Below, in pieces: positions 1 through 6,510 of a DNA stretch of 18,187 nucleotides (its first letter is position 1; every line of letters starts with the position of its first letter). This stretch comes from Clostridium sp. (GTDB taxonomy: Bacteria; Bacillota; Clostridia; Lachnospirales; Lachnospiraceae): the NCBI GenBank assembly GCA_016302185.1, contig JAEDOC010000025.1, forward strand, positions 1 through 18,187, written 5' to 3'. The notes under the pieces are model-generated. The model was not told where the DNA came from. It made no database searches and saw only the letters and a list, made by a program, of their open reading frames with translations. A program made the translations under genes and the position numbers.

Positions 1-310
1 CGGCAGCGCCGTTTCTTTACAGCAAGGTTGGTCGCTGGTGGGGAAATAATCCGGTTGAAAAAAACAGGAGGAAATAGATATTGTCGCGCTGGATGGGAAA
101 AATATATTACTGTGTGAATACAAATGGCAGAATGCTTCGATAGGTGCAGAGGTATTAGAGGATTTAATGAAACAGGGAAATCTGTTCTATGCGGAGCAGA
201 AATACTATTATGTATTTGCCAAAGAAGCTTTCTCTGAAGAATGTAAAAAGAAAGCAGAAGAAATGCCAAATCTTGGGTTGGTTACATTTTCTGAAATGCT
301 GGACAGATAG
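1..310 (+). pseudogene. 3' end of a DUF234-type AAA ATPase gene, with a frame break
   Basis: This is the C-terminal part of a larger protein whose start lies outside the window. In the frame beginning at base 3 it reads through GRWWGNNPVEK and hits a stop at 75-77. The downstream part (QEEIDIVAL, then ILLCEYKW, ending SEMLDR) lies in the frame one base back and stops at 308-310. The two halves fit the DUF234 C-terminal domain of P-loop ATPases, which resembles PD-(D/E)XK nucleases. The Asp of EID and the E-x-K of CEYKW would be the metal-site residues. The frame change falls in a run of seven A (58-64) followed by C. One extra A would restore a continuous protein, and so would -1 slippage. 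It could be a pseudogene, a sequencing indel or recoding. Family membership is from recall of motifs; the role of such ATPases is poorly known. Confidence 0.65.
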
Positions 311-353
311 AAAAGCTGCCGTGGGACCGAGAACCGGCCCCGCGGCAACTTTT
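311..353. terminator. Bidirectional intrinsic terminator
   Basis: The arms at 311-329 and 335-353 pair over 19 positions with two mismatches, around a 5-nt loop. The stem is GC-rich at the top and flanked by AAAA at the 5' base and TTTT at the 3' base, so it can work on both strands. It sits one base after the stop of the left-hand gene (plus) and about 45 bases beyond the stop of the convergent choline-binding protein gene (minus). Confidence 0.85.
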
Positions 354-399
354 CACTGCATAGAAATTTTATTTGGACTTTTCGTTGTTGCCAGTATCA

Positions 400-1773
400 T
401 TAGTTGGCATTGTAGTACTCAGAGGTCTTATCGTTTACGCCTAACCAGCCTTCGCCGCTTGTTACGCTGTAAACAGTCTCTTCTGTGCCGTCAGCAGCTT
501 TCTTGATAGCGGTCTTGAACTCCATGGAGTTATAGGTGTAAACATCATCATCATACAGCTGAATGAACGGTACAGATACAATAGTATCTTCGGTTACCTG
601 AATATAATTCAGTTTTCCTTCTACTGTAAGATCCTCCTTTAATTCCTTGATAAGATCAGATGCGGTAAGAGTATCGCCTTTACCCTCATTTAATGTAATG
701 TACTCAACTTTACCATTGCTGTCTGTCTTAACTAATACATCATCCTGCTCAATACCAGCATTTTCAATATCAAACTTCTTGCCGGTCTTAGCCTTCTGGA
801 TCTTACCTTTGTTGTTGGTCAGATAAATATCGCCATTGTATAACCACAGTCTGTAGTCATCATCATCGCACTCTACGTTGGATACACGACCGGTCTTCTG
901 ATAACCGTCGGAATCAAAGTAGTAGAATCCGTGATCAGCCCTTACATACTGCAAGCCATCCTGCATCTGTCCCTGATCATTAAATGCAAAGTACTTGCCA
1001 TCGATCTTAATTCTCTGAACAAAAACCTTACCGTCATCATCATAGGTTGCGAAATCTTTTTCTCCGCCGTCAGCGTACTGTACATCTCCATCATCGAAGT
1101 AGTACCAGTCGGTATCACCATCGTTGTCAAGGTCCTTGGCGCCATCGATCTGATACCAGCCGTTTGCTCTGGAACCATCTTCAACCTCATTGTAGTAAAT
1201 AAGGTTTTCTACTTTCGGTTTACGTCCTAATTCAGTTGCACTTGCATTCCAGGTAGAATCATCAAGCTGAGCGTTGGAGCTTAAAGTAATCTGAGTATCT
1301 TTATCGATCCACTCATACAGCATCTGACCATGCTCATTGAACATGTAGTATCTGCCGTTGATTTTCTTCTTAGCTACCTGATGGCAAACCTTTCCTGAGG
1401 AACCGAACCAGTACCAGCCCTCATCATCACAGTCATCTTCTTCGGTACATCCAAGAACGGTCTCCAGATCATCATCATCCTCATCGTCCATGGCCTTTAC
1501 CCAGCCGTTAACGATCATAGCGCCGTCTTCGCCTACATAGTAGTCGTCATCTACCCAGTCATTGGTCAGCATATCGCCGTCCTCATCCAGATAGAACCAC
1601 TTACCGGCATCTTTCTTCCACTCATCAGTTACCATCTCATCATCGCTGTCATAGTAGTGCCAGATTCCCTCTTCATCTTTCTCCCAACCAGCGGCGAAAG
1701 AAGTCATGGAAGCACCAAGAGCGAGTAAAGCTGCTGCAGAAAGAACTGCAACTAATTTTGTCTGCTTTCTCAT
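400..1773 (-). CDS. Secreted Asp-rich choline-binding-repeat protein
   Basis: This 457-residue protein starts with a classical signal peptide: basic MRKQTK, a hydrophobic core to about residue 20, and cleavage near SFA-AG at 26-28. Residues 29-95 contain repeats of the choline/glucan-binding type (GW..., WFYLDEDGDML, AMIVNGWVK). More copies are spread at about 119-150, 205-228, 258-275 and 281-296. Between them lie acidic blocks such as residues 96-118. Residues 214-222 read DLDNDGDTD, which matches a DxDxDG calcium-binding loop. Residues 330-457 show no repeat and no domain I recognise. No catalytic domain is visible. Such repeats normally anchor proteins to choline-bearing teichoic acid or bind glucans outside the cell. 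Cysteines at 109, 115, 130 and 302 are unusual in this class. The start is supported by AAGGAGA upstream. The gene appears monocistronic. Confidence 0.85.
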   Translation of the reverse strand: MRKQTKLVAVLSAAALLALGASMTSFAAGWEKDEEGIWHYYDSDDEMVTDEWKKDAGKWFYLDEDGDMLTNDWVDDDYYVGEDGAMIVNGWVKAMDDEDDDDLETVLGCTEEDDCDDEGWYWFGSSGKVCHQVAKKKINGRYYMFNEHGQMLYEWIDKDTQITLSSNAQLDDSTWNASATELGRKPKVENLIYYNEVEDGSRANGWYQIDGAKDLDNDGDTDWYYFDDGDVQYADGGEKDFATYDDDGKVFVQRIKIDGKYFAFNDQGQMQDGLQYVRADHGFYYFDSDGYQKTGRVSNVECDDDDYRLWLYNGDIYLTNNKGKIQKAKTGKKFDIENAGIEQDDVLVKTDSNGKVEYITLNEGKGDTLTASDLIKELKEDLTVEGKLNYIQVTEDTIVSVPFIQLYDDDVYTYNSMEFKTAIKKAADGTEETVYSVTSGEGWLGVNDKTSEYYNAN

Positions 1774-1845
1774 AATGAATGCACTCTCCTTTTTTCTTTT
1801 TGAAATTGATTTTCTCTCGAAATTCTATTTCTGCATTACAGGGCT

Positions 1846-1876
1846 ATTATACTTCGGAAAGGGAAAATTATCGTAA
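1846..1876 (-). promoter_or_regulatory. Probable promoter of the choline-binding protein gene
   Basis: On the minus strand a perfect TATAAT (plus 1846-1851) lies about 70 bases before the ATG. The best -35-like hexamer is TTACGA (plus 1871-1876) with a long 19-base spacer, so the -35 element is weak. The promoter lies downstream of the terminator of the preceding minus-strand gene, which makes the gene independently transcribed. Confidence 0.5.
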
Positions 1877-1900
1877 GTTGCGAAAATAACAAAAATAAAC

Positions 1901-1933
1901 AAAAAAAGAGCCAAAATCTGACGACTTTGACTC
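1901..1933 (-). terminator. Intrinsic terminator of the MarR-family gene
   Basis: On the minus strand GAGTCAAA (plus 1926-1933) pairs with TTTTGGCTC (plus 1908-1916), including one G-U pair, around a loop of about 10 nt. A run of seven U follows (plus 1901-1907). It lies about 26 bases after the stop codon of the MarR-family gene. Confidence 0.85.
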
Positions 1934-1958
1934 TTATCCGAAGTATGCATTTGTATAA

Positions 1959-2687
1959 TTATTCCAGATCGGTGTTGAACCGCTCCATCAGCTCGGTCAG
2001 GCGGCAGATGCACTGATCCATTTCCAGAAGCTCTTCCATGCTGTAAGAGCGCAGTCCGTGGAGGGTCGCCTGAAGCATCTTTTGTTTCACATCCTCCATC
2101 AGGCATCGGCCTGGCTCACAGATTCGGATGTAAACCCGGCGGCGGTTGGTGGTATCATGCGTTCGTTCTACCAGTTTCCGTTCTTCCAGATCGTTGATGA
2201 GCTTGGTCAGCTGCTGCTTGGGAACCTGAAGCTTGTCTGCCAGCTCAGACATGGTGTATGCCCCGTTGGCCCAGCTGTCCAGAGCAATCAGTGCGAAAAA
2301 AGCCAGCGAGTTGGCACGGATATCATTGGTCTCCAGCTGGTAATGACGCTTGAACATGGAGAGAAAGGCCACGGAGAATTCCAGAAAGTGAACTCCGGAG
2401 GTATGCAGGGTTTCAGAAAATGCCCTGGCAGCAGACAGCAGATCTTCCGCAGTATTTTCTCCGGGGGCTTCTTTGCCAAAGTTTTCCTCCGGTATCGGAG
2501 AATCTGATTTTTGAATGCCTTCCTCTATGCTCGGGGCATTTGACTCGGCTGTGGCTGGTCTTTCTTGTTTTAGAATTTGTTCCTTGGTTGCTTCGTTTTC
2601 CCTGGGTAAGGATGGGCTCCTCCGCAGAGACATCTCTCTGGCGGCCCGGATGATAGATTCCAGAGTATCGTGTTCTTGGTTTTCCAT
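1959..2687 (-). CDS. MarR-family transcriptional regulator with N-terminal extension
   Basis: This 242-residue protein is a winged-helix DNA-binding regulator. Residues about 100-140 form the dimer/linker helices. Residues 145-170 (MSELADKLQVPKQQLTKLINDLEERKLV) hold the helix-turn-helix. Residues 173-190 (ERTHDTTNRRRVYIRI) form the wing, with NRRR in place of the usual DRR motif. Residues 200-240 form the C-terminal dimer helix. Typical MarR proteins have about 140-160 residues; here the first 80 or so are polar and low in complexity, with no domain I recognise. The start is supported by GGAGG ending 8 bases before the ATG. The gene is divergent from ftsH and shares its control region, so it may control itself and ftsH; that is inference. 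The ligand is unknown. Confidence 0.85.
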   Translation of the reverse strand: MENQEHDTLESIIRAAREMSLRRSPSLPRENEATKEQILKQERPATAESNAPSIEEGIQKSDSPIPEENFGKEAPGENTAEDLLSAARAFSETLHTSGVHFLEFSVAFLSMFKRHYQLETNDIRANSLAFFALIALDSWANGAYTMSELADKLQVPKQQLTKLINDLEERKLVERTHDTTNRRRVYIRICEPGRCLMEDVKQKMLQATLHGLRSYSMEELLEMDQCICRLTELMERFNTDLE

Positions 2688-2760
2688 AAGGTCCTCCGTT
2701 CAATCAATGTGGTTTAAAAAGTGACAGATAGGGCATCTTTTTTCACCATTTTATGAGGTT

Positions 2761-2806
2761 ATCGTATCACAAAGATGAATTATAGTCAATAATTATAAAA
2801 AGTAAA
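2761..2806 (-). promoter_or_regulatory. Promoter(s) of the MarR-family gene
   Basis: Two overlapping sigma-A type promoters can be read on the minus strand. The first is TTGACT (plus 2784-2789), a 17-base spacer, then TACGAT (plus 2761-2766). The second is TTTACT (plus 2801-2806), a 16-base spacer, then TATAAT (plus 2779-2784). Which one is used cannot be told from sequence. The second has its -35 inside the inverted repeat at 2802-2817, as expected for autoregulation. Confidence 0.6.
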
Positions 2807-2817
2807 TAAATATTTAC
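2802..2817. promoter_or_regulatory. AT-rich inverted repeat, candidate MarR operator
   Basis: GTAAATA and TATTTAC form a perfect 7-2-7 inverted repeat. It lies 9 bases before the ftsH -35 box and over the -35 of one MarR-gene promoter. Size and symmetry fit MarR-family operators (usually 16-20 bp palindromes). A second inverted repeat, AATTAT-n5-ATAATT, lies nearby at 2778-2794. Assignment to the adjacent regulator is inference. Confidence 0.5.
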
Positions 2818-2826
2818 AATTCATTA

Positions 2827-2855
2827 TTGACAAAAGTTATGTGAAGGTGTATAAC
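2827..2855 (+). promoter_or_regulatory. ftsH promoter
   Basis: TTGACA (2827-2832), a 17-base spacer and TATAAC (2850-2855) form a near-consensus vegetative promoter. The start of transcription would be near 2862, giving a leader of roughly 200 nt before the ftsH ATG. Confidence 0.8.
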
Positions 2856-3065
2856 GGTTTCAGCTGAATTTGAGAGAAAAACTTTCAAGTTACAGTCAAT
2901 TTACCAAGTGAAAAGTGGAAAGACTAAATTAAACTGCTTATACGGGCAGGAACAGTAAAGGAGCGAAACGCAGAGTCAGAAAAGCTGAGGCAGTGAGTAG
3001 AAAAAGCAAACTGAAGAAAGTACAGAAATTCAGGCAGAATGAGTTGAGGCAAAAGGAGAAAAAGA
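2856..3065 (+). other. Long purine-rich ftsH leader
   Basis: Between the ftsH promoter and its start codon lie about 200 bases that are rich in A and G, especially from about 2940 on. I see no convincing hairpin, riboswitch signature, terminator or well-started small gene in it. The ribosome binding site AAGGAG is at 3053-3058. The rest of the divergent spacer (2690-2856) is taken up by the promoters and inverted repeats listed separately. Confidence 0.4.
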
Positions 3066-4925
3066 ATGAAAGAAAGTGATCAGAAGAATAACCCGCCCAA
3101 AAAGTCGTTCTTATATTACTATGGGCTGGTAATGTTAATCGTCATGCTGATGAACATCTTCGTGTTTCCTGCGATGATGGATCGGACGCAGCAGGTGCGG
3201 TATGACCAGTTTGAAGAGCAGCTGGACAATAAGAATGTAAATGAAGTATATGTAACTACAGATAATGAGATTATCTATACCTTAAAAGATCAGAAGTGGG
3301 TCAATTATAAGACAGGCATGATTCCCGGAGTGGATCTTTATGAAGAGCTGAAGAAGGCGGGCGTAGAGAATTACAGCGCGGAGATTGAGACACCGGAATC
3401 ACCGCTGATGAGTCTTCTGTTGACCTGGATTATCCCGATTGGAATCTTTTTCCTGATTGGCCAGCTGGCCAGCCGGGCGATGATGAAGCGGATGGGCGGA
3501 GGAAATGCCATGACTTTTGGCAAGTCCAATGCCAAGATCTATGCGGAGTCAGAGACGGGCAAGACCTTTGCCGATGTGGCAGGTCAGGAGGAAGCGAAAG
3601 AAGCATTACAGGAGATTGTAGATTTCCTGCATAATCCGCAGAAATATTCAGAGATTGGTGCAACACTTCCGAAGGGCGCCCTTCTGGTAGGCCCGCCAGG
3701 TACCGGCAAGACACTGCTTGCCAAGGCGGTAGCGGGAGAAGCACATGTGCCGTTCTTCTCCATCTCCGGTTCGGAATTCGTGGAGATGTTTGTGGGCATG
3801 GGTGCCGCCAAGGTCCGCGATTTATTTAAGCAGGCCAATGAGAAAGCTCCCTGTATCGTGTTTATCGATGAGATTGATACCATCGGTAAGAAGCGTGATA
3901 ATGGAGGCGTCGGCGGCAATGATGAGCGCGAGCAGACACTGAATCAGCTGCTGACCGAGATGGATGGCTTTGACGGCCGCAAGGGTGTGGTCATTCTGGC
4001 GGCAACGAACCGTCCGGAGTCTCTGGATAAGGCGCTGCTTCGTCCGGGCCGTTTTGACCGGAGAATTCCGGTGGAGCTTCCGGATCTGAAGGGCAGAGAG
4101 GCAATCCTGAAGGTACATGCAAAGCATGTGAAGATTGATGAAAGCGTGGATTATAATGCGATTGCCAGAGCAACCAGCGGTGCCAGCGGTGCGGAGCTTG
4201 CCAATATCGTAAATGAGGCGGCGCTGCGGGCTGTCCGGGAAGGACGAAAGCTGGTTTCCCAGGCGGATCTGGAAGAAAGTGTGGAGACCGTTATCGCCGG
4301 TTATCAGAAGAAGGATGCGGGAGTATCCAAGGATGAGAAGAAGATTGTGTCCTACCATGAGATCGGTCATGCGCTGGTAGCGGCGCTGCAGAGTCATTCA
4401 GCTCCGGTGCACAAGATTACCATTGTTCCCAGAACCTCCGGTGCATTGGGGTATACCATGCAGGTGGAAGAGGGACAGCGTTTCTTATTAAGTAAGGAAG
4501 AGGCATTCAATAAGATTGTTACTCTGACCGGCGGACGTGCCGCAGAGGAACTGATTTTCCATTCCATTACCACCGGTGCTTCCAATGATATTGAGCAGGC
4601 GACGAAGCTGGCGCGGGCCATGGTGACCCGCTATGGCATGAGCGATCAGTTTGGCATGGTGGCACTGGAATCAGTGAATAATGCCTACCTGGGCGGAGAT
4701 GCCTCTCTGGCATGCTCGGAGGAGACTGCGACCCGGATTGATAATGAAGTAATTGCATTGGTGAAGGAGGCCTACGAGAAGGCGAAATCCATCCTGAGCG
4801 GTCATGAGGAGAAGTTGCATCAGCTGTCTGCTTACCTGCTGGAGAAGGAAACCATCACCGGAGAAGAATTCATGGAGATTCTTCAGAAAGACAATCAGCC
4901 GGAAACTGCTGCGGAGCAGGCGTAA
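3066..4925 (+). CDS. ftsH: ATP-dependent zinc metalloprotease FtsH
   Basis: FtsH is a membrane-anchored AAA+ protease that extracts and degrades membrane and regulatory proteins. This 619-residue copy has a first transmembrane helix at about 16-37, an external segment of about 75 residues, and a second helix at about 114-134. The AAA module has Walker A GPPGTGKT (209-216), pore motif FVG (242-244), Walker B IVFIDEID (264-271) and the second region of homology with its arginine finger (about 313-333, RPGRFDRR). The protease domain has zinc motif HEIGH (431-435) and the likely third ligand Asp508 in TTGASNDIEQAT. The usual motif is HEAGH, so Ile replaces Ala. Length is normal for the family. 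AAGGAG precedes the ATG by 7 bases. It stands alone, between a divergent MarR-type regulator and a nucleoside-type importer, not in the common tilS-hpt-ftsH context, which suggests a second paralogue. Confidence 0.96.
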   Translation: MKESDQKNNPPKKSFLYYYGLVMLIVMLMNIFVFPAMMDRTQQVRYDQFEEQLDNKNVNEVYVTTDNEIIYTLKDQKWVNYKTGMIPGVDLYEELKKAGVENYSAEIETPESPLMSLLLTWIIPIGIFFLIGQLASRAMMKRMGGGNAMTFGKSNAKIYAESETGKTFADVAGQEEAKEALQEIVDFLHNPQKYSEIGATLPKGALLVGPPGTGKTLLAKAVAGEAHVPFFSISGSEFVEMFVGMGAAKVRDLFKQANEKAPCIVFIDEIDTIGKKRDNGGVGGNDEREQTLNQLLTEMDGFDGRKGVVILAATNRPESLDKALLRPGRFDRRIPVELPDLKGREAILKVHAKHVKIDESVDYNAIARATSGASGAELANIVNEAALRAVREGRKLVSQADLEESVETVIAGYQKKDAGVSKDEKKIVSYHEIGHALVAALQSHSAPVHKITIVPRTSGALGYTMQVEEGQRFLLSKEEAFNKIVTLTGGRAAEELIFHSITTGASNDIEQATKLARAMVTRYGMSDQFGMVALESVNNAYLGGDASLACSEETATRIDNEVIALVKEAYEKAKSILSGHEEKLHQLSAYLLEKETITGEEFMEILQKDNQPETAAEQA

Positions 4926-4943
4926 TTTTGCCGCAAAGCAGCG

Positions 4944-4986
4944 TTGACAAAAAATAAAAGGTGTGACAATCCGCACCAGAGTGCGG
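4944..4986 (+). ncRNA. Short hairpin with a possible upstream promoter, role unknown
   Basis: A perfect 6-bp hairpin, CCGCAC-CAGA-GTGCGG (4971-4986), follows ftsH by 45 bases. Just upstream is a perfect TTGACA (4944-4949), but the only -10 candidate is TG-n-GACAAT (4965-4970) with a short 15-base spacer. Together with the terminator at 4992-5057 this could be a small RNA of about 80-90 nt, or simply a two-hairpin 3' end of the ftsH transcript. I do not recognise a known RNA family. Confidence 0.25.
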
Positions 4987-4991
4987 GAGGG

Positions 4992-5057
4992 AGCAGCCGG
5001 ACGAAATCTGAGGGCCGCAGAAGGCTTACTTTGATTTACCTCCGGCTGTTTTCTTTC
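4992..5057 (+). terminator. Intrinsic terminator after ftsH, multi-part stem
   Basis: CAGCCGGA (4994-5001) pairs with TCCGGCTG (5041-5048), followed by the U-rich TTTTCTTTC. Inside the loop AAATC (5004-5008) can pair with GATTT (5033-5037), and GCC (5014-5016) with GGC (5023-5025). The result is a long, interrupted hairpin, larger than an ordinary terminator. Confidence 0.7.
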
Positions 5058-5107
5058 TATTTATCGGAAAAAACCGCGCAAAAACGGGACAAAATCTTGT
5101 AAATCTC

Positions 5108-5136
5108 TTGCAAATCCTATGTAAAAATGTAATAAT
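5108..5136 (+). promoter_or_regulatory. Promoter of the BMP/Nup-type importer operon
   Basis: TTGCAA (5108-5113), a 17-base spacer and AATAAT (5131-5136) resemble a vegetative promoter. Transcription would start near 5143, about 40 bases before the lipoprotein start codon. No operator-like palindrome is evident here. Confidence 0.6.
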
Positions 5137-5184
5137 AGTTGCGATGTTGATATTTCTTATCTAATCATGAGGAGGAAAAAAAGA

Positions 5185-6399
5185 ATGAAAAAAGCAGTAA
5201 GCGTAGTCTTAAGCGCTGCAATGGCAATTTCTATGTGTGCAGGATGCGGTTCATCTTCTGCTCCGGAGACAACTGCGGCAGCAAAGGAGGAAGCAACCGA
5301 GGCAGCTGGCGCGGCAGAAGAGACCGAGGCAGCAGAGGCTGAGGAGAAAGCGGCAGAGGGTGTGATGCCGGCCGTAGCCAAGGAAGATTTAAAGGTTGGC
5401 GTGATCCATATCGGTAATCCGGCAGACGGTTCCGGTTACAGCTATGCGCATGATCAGGGCATTATCGAGATGCAGCAGGCGCTGGGTCTGGATGACAGCC
5501 AGATTATCAGAAAGAACAATGTAGATGACGCAGATCAGACAGCAACCGAGACTGCGATGAGAGAGTGCGTGGAAGAAGGATGCCAGATCATCTTTGCCAC
5601 CAGCTGGGGTTATATGGATGCCTGTGAGGCATTGGCTGATGAGTATCCGGAGGTTATCTTCTCCCATGGTACCGGTTATAAATCCAACGGTGTAAACTTT
5701 AATAATTATTTCGGAAGAATCTATCAGTCCAGATACTTATCCGGTATCGCAGCAGGTTTAAAGACCGAAACCAATAAGATTGGTTATGTTGGTGCCTGGG
5801 GCAAGGACAATGCGGAGGTTACCGGCGGATGTGATGCATTTGCCATGGGCGTATATTCTGTAAATCCGGATGCAGAGGTTTATATCAAGACTACTAACAG
5901 CTGGTATGATCCGGAAGGTGAGAAGCAGGCAGCGGTTGCTTTAATTAATGAGGGCTGTGATGTGATTGGACAGCACTGTGATACCCCGAACCCGCAGTTA
6001 GCTGCAGAGGAGGCAGGCGTATACGGTGTTGGTTACAACTCTGACATGAGCAAGGATGCTCCGAAGGCAGTTCTGACCTCTACCATCTGGAACTGGGGTG
6101 CATATTATACCACCGCGGTTCAGAGCCTGGTAGACGGAACCTGGACCGGTGAGAATTATTTCGGCGGCCTGAAGGAAGGTCTGGTTGACCTGGCTCCGTT
6201 ATCTGATCTGTGTGTGGAAGGTACTGCGGAGAAGATCGAGGAAGCAAGAGCCAAGATGGAGTCCGGCGAGTGGGATGTATTTGACGGTGTGATCGAGTGC
6301 AACGATGGTTCTACCGTTGGTACTGAGGGCGAGCATATGTCTGACGCTGATATTACCGGAAACATTCACTGGTATTTCAAGAATGTAGTGGAAAAATAA
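5185..6399 (+). CDS. BMP-family substrate-binding lipoprotein (nucleoside-type importer)
   Basis: This 404-residue lipoprotein captures substrate outside the cell for the ABC importer encoded next to it. Residues 1-20 are a lipoprotein signal ending CAG-C21, with Cys instead of the usual Leu at -3. A linker rich in Ala, Glu and Thr (about 27-60) follows, then the BMP/PnrA-like periplasmic-binding fold from about residue 70 (LKVGVIHIG). SWYDPEGEKQAA at about 239-250 is typical of the family. Characterised relatives (Treponema PnrA, Bacillus NupN, Lactococcus BmpA) bind nucleosides; the substrate here is inferred. I chose the ATG at 5185 because AGGAGG (5170-5175) lies 9 bases before it; an in-frame ATG at 5167 overlaps that ribosome binding site. 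First gene of a four-gene operon. Confidence 0.9.
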   Translation: MKKAVSVVLSAAMAISMCAGCGSSSAPETTAAAKEEATEAAGAAEETEAAEAEEKAAEGVMPAVAKEDLKVGVIHIGNPADGSGYSYAHDQGIIEMQQALGLDDSQIIRKNNVDDADQTATETAMRECVEEGCQIIFATSWGYMDACEALADEYPEVIFSHGTGYKSNGVNFNNYFGRIYQSRYLSGIAAGLKTETNKIGYVGAWGKDNAEVTGGCDAFAMGVYSVNPDAEVYIKTTNSWYDPEGEKQAAVALINEGCDVIGQHCDTPNPQLAAEEAGVYGVGYNSDMSKDAPKAVLTSTIWNWGAYYTTAVQSLVDGTWTGENYFGGLKEGLVDLAPLSDLCVEGTAEKIEEARAKMESGEWDVFDGVIECNDGSTVGTEGEHMSDADITGNIHWYFKNVVEK

Positions 6400-6431
6400 T
6401 GATACTTATGCCGTGATGACAGGCGGAAGGC

Positions 6432-6487
6432 AAGAGATGCCGTAGAAATGGTGGATAACAGATATTCTCCTATGCGGCATCTCTTTT
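6432..6487 (+). terminator. Intercistronic hairpin / partial terminator
   Basis: AAGAGATGCCG (6432-6442) and CGGCATCTCTT (6475-6485) form a perfect 11-bp stem around a 32-nt loop and end in TTTT (6484-6487). It sits in the 111-base gap between the lipoprotein and ATPase genes. It may shield the lipoprotein message from 3' decay or stop a fraction of transcripts. Confidence 0.65.
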
Positions 6488-6510
6488 CTGATTTATTTCG
6501 AGGTGACGAT

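Noticed and set aside
1..353. Defence island or mobile element hinted at by a nuclease-like DUF234 fragment
   Set aside because: Only a gene end is visible, and there are no transposase, integrase, repeat or other defence genes in the window.
189..506. Open frame of 105 codons on the plus strand
   Set aside because: It crosses the end of the DUF234-type gene, a strong terminator and the 3' end of the convergent gene, and lacks a ribosome binding site.
2993..3079. GTG-started, Lys-rich 28-codon frame overlapping the ftsH start, a possible leader peptide
   Set aside because: GAGG lies only 2 bases before the GTG, which is too close, and the Lys/Arg content simply follows the A/G-rich leader.
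5030..5143. Purine or guanidine riboswitch before the nucleoside-type importer
   Set aside because: I could not find the conserved core of either class, and the importer promoter lies downstream of the structured segment.
5167..5184. Earlier in-frame ATG for the BMP lipoprotein
   Set aside because: It overlaps the ribosome binding site of the ATG at 5185 and would add six residues before a standard lipoprotein signal.
6448..6510. Earlier in-frame ATG for the importer ATPase
   Set aside because: It lies in the loop of the intercistronic hairpin with no ribosome binding site; the extra 21 residues do not belong to the ABC fold.
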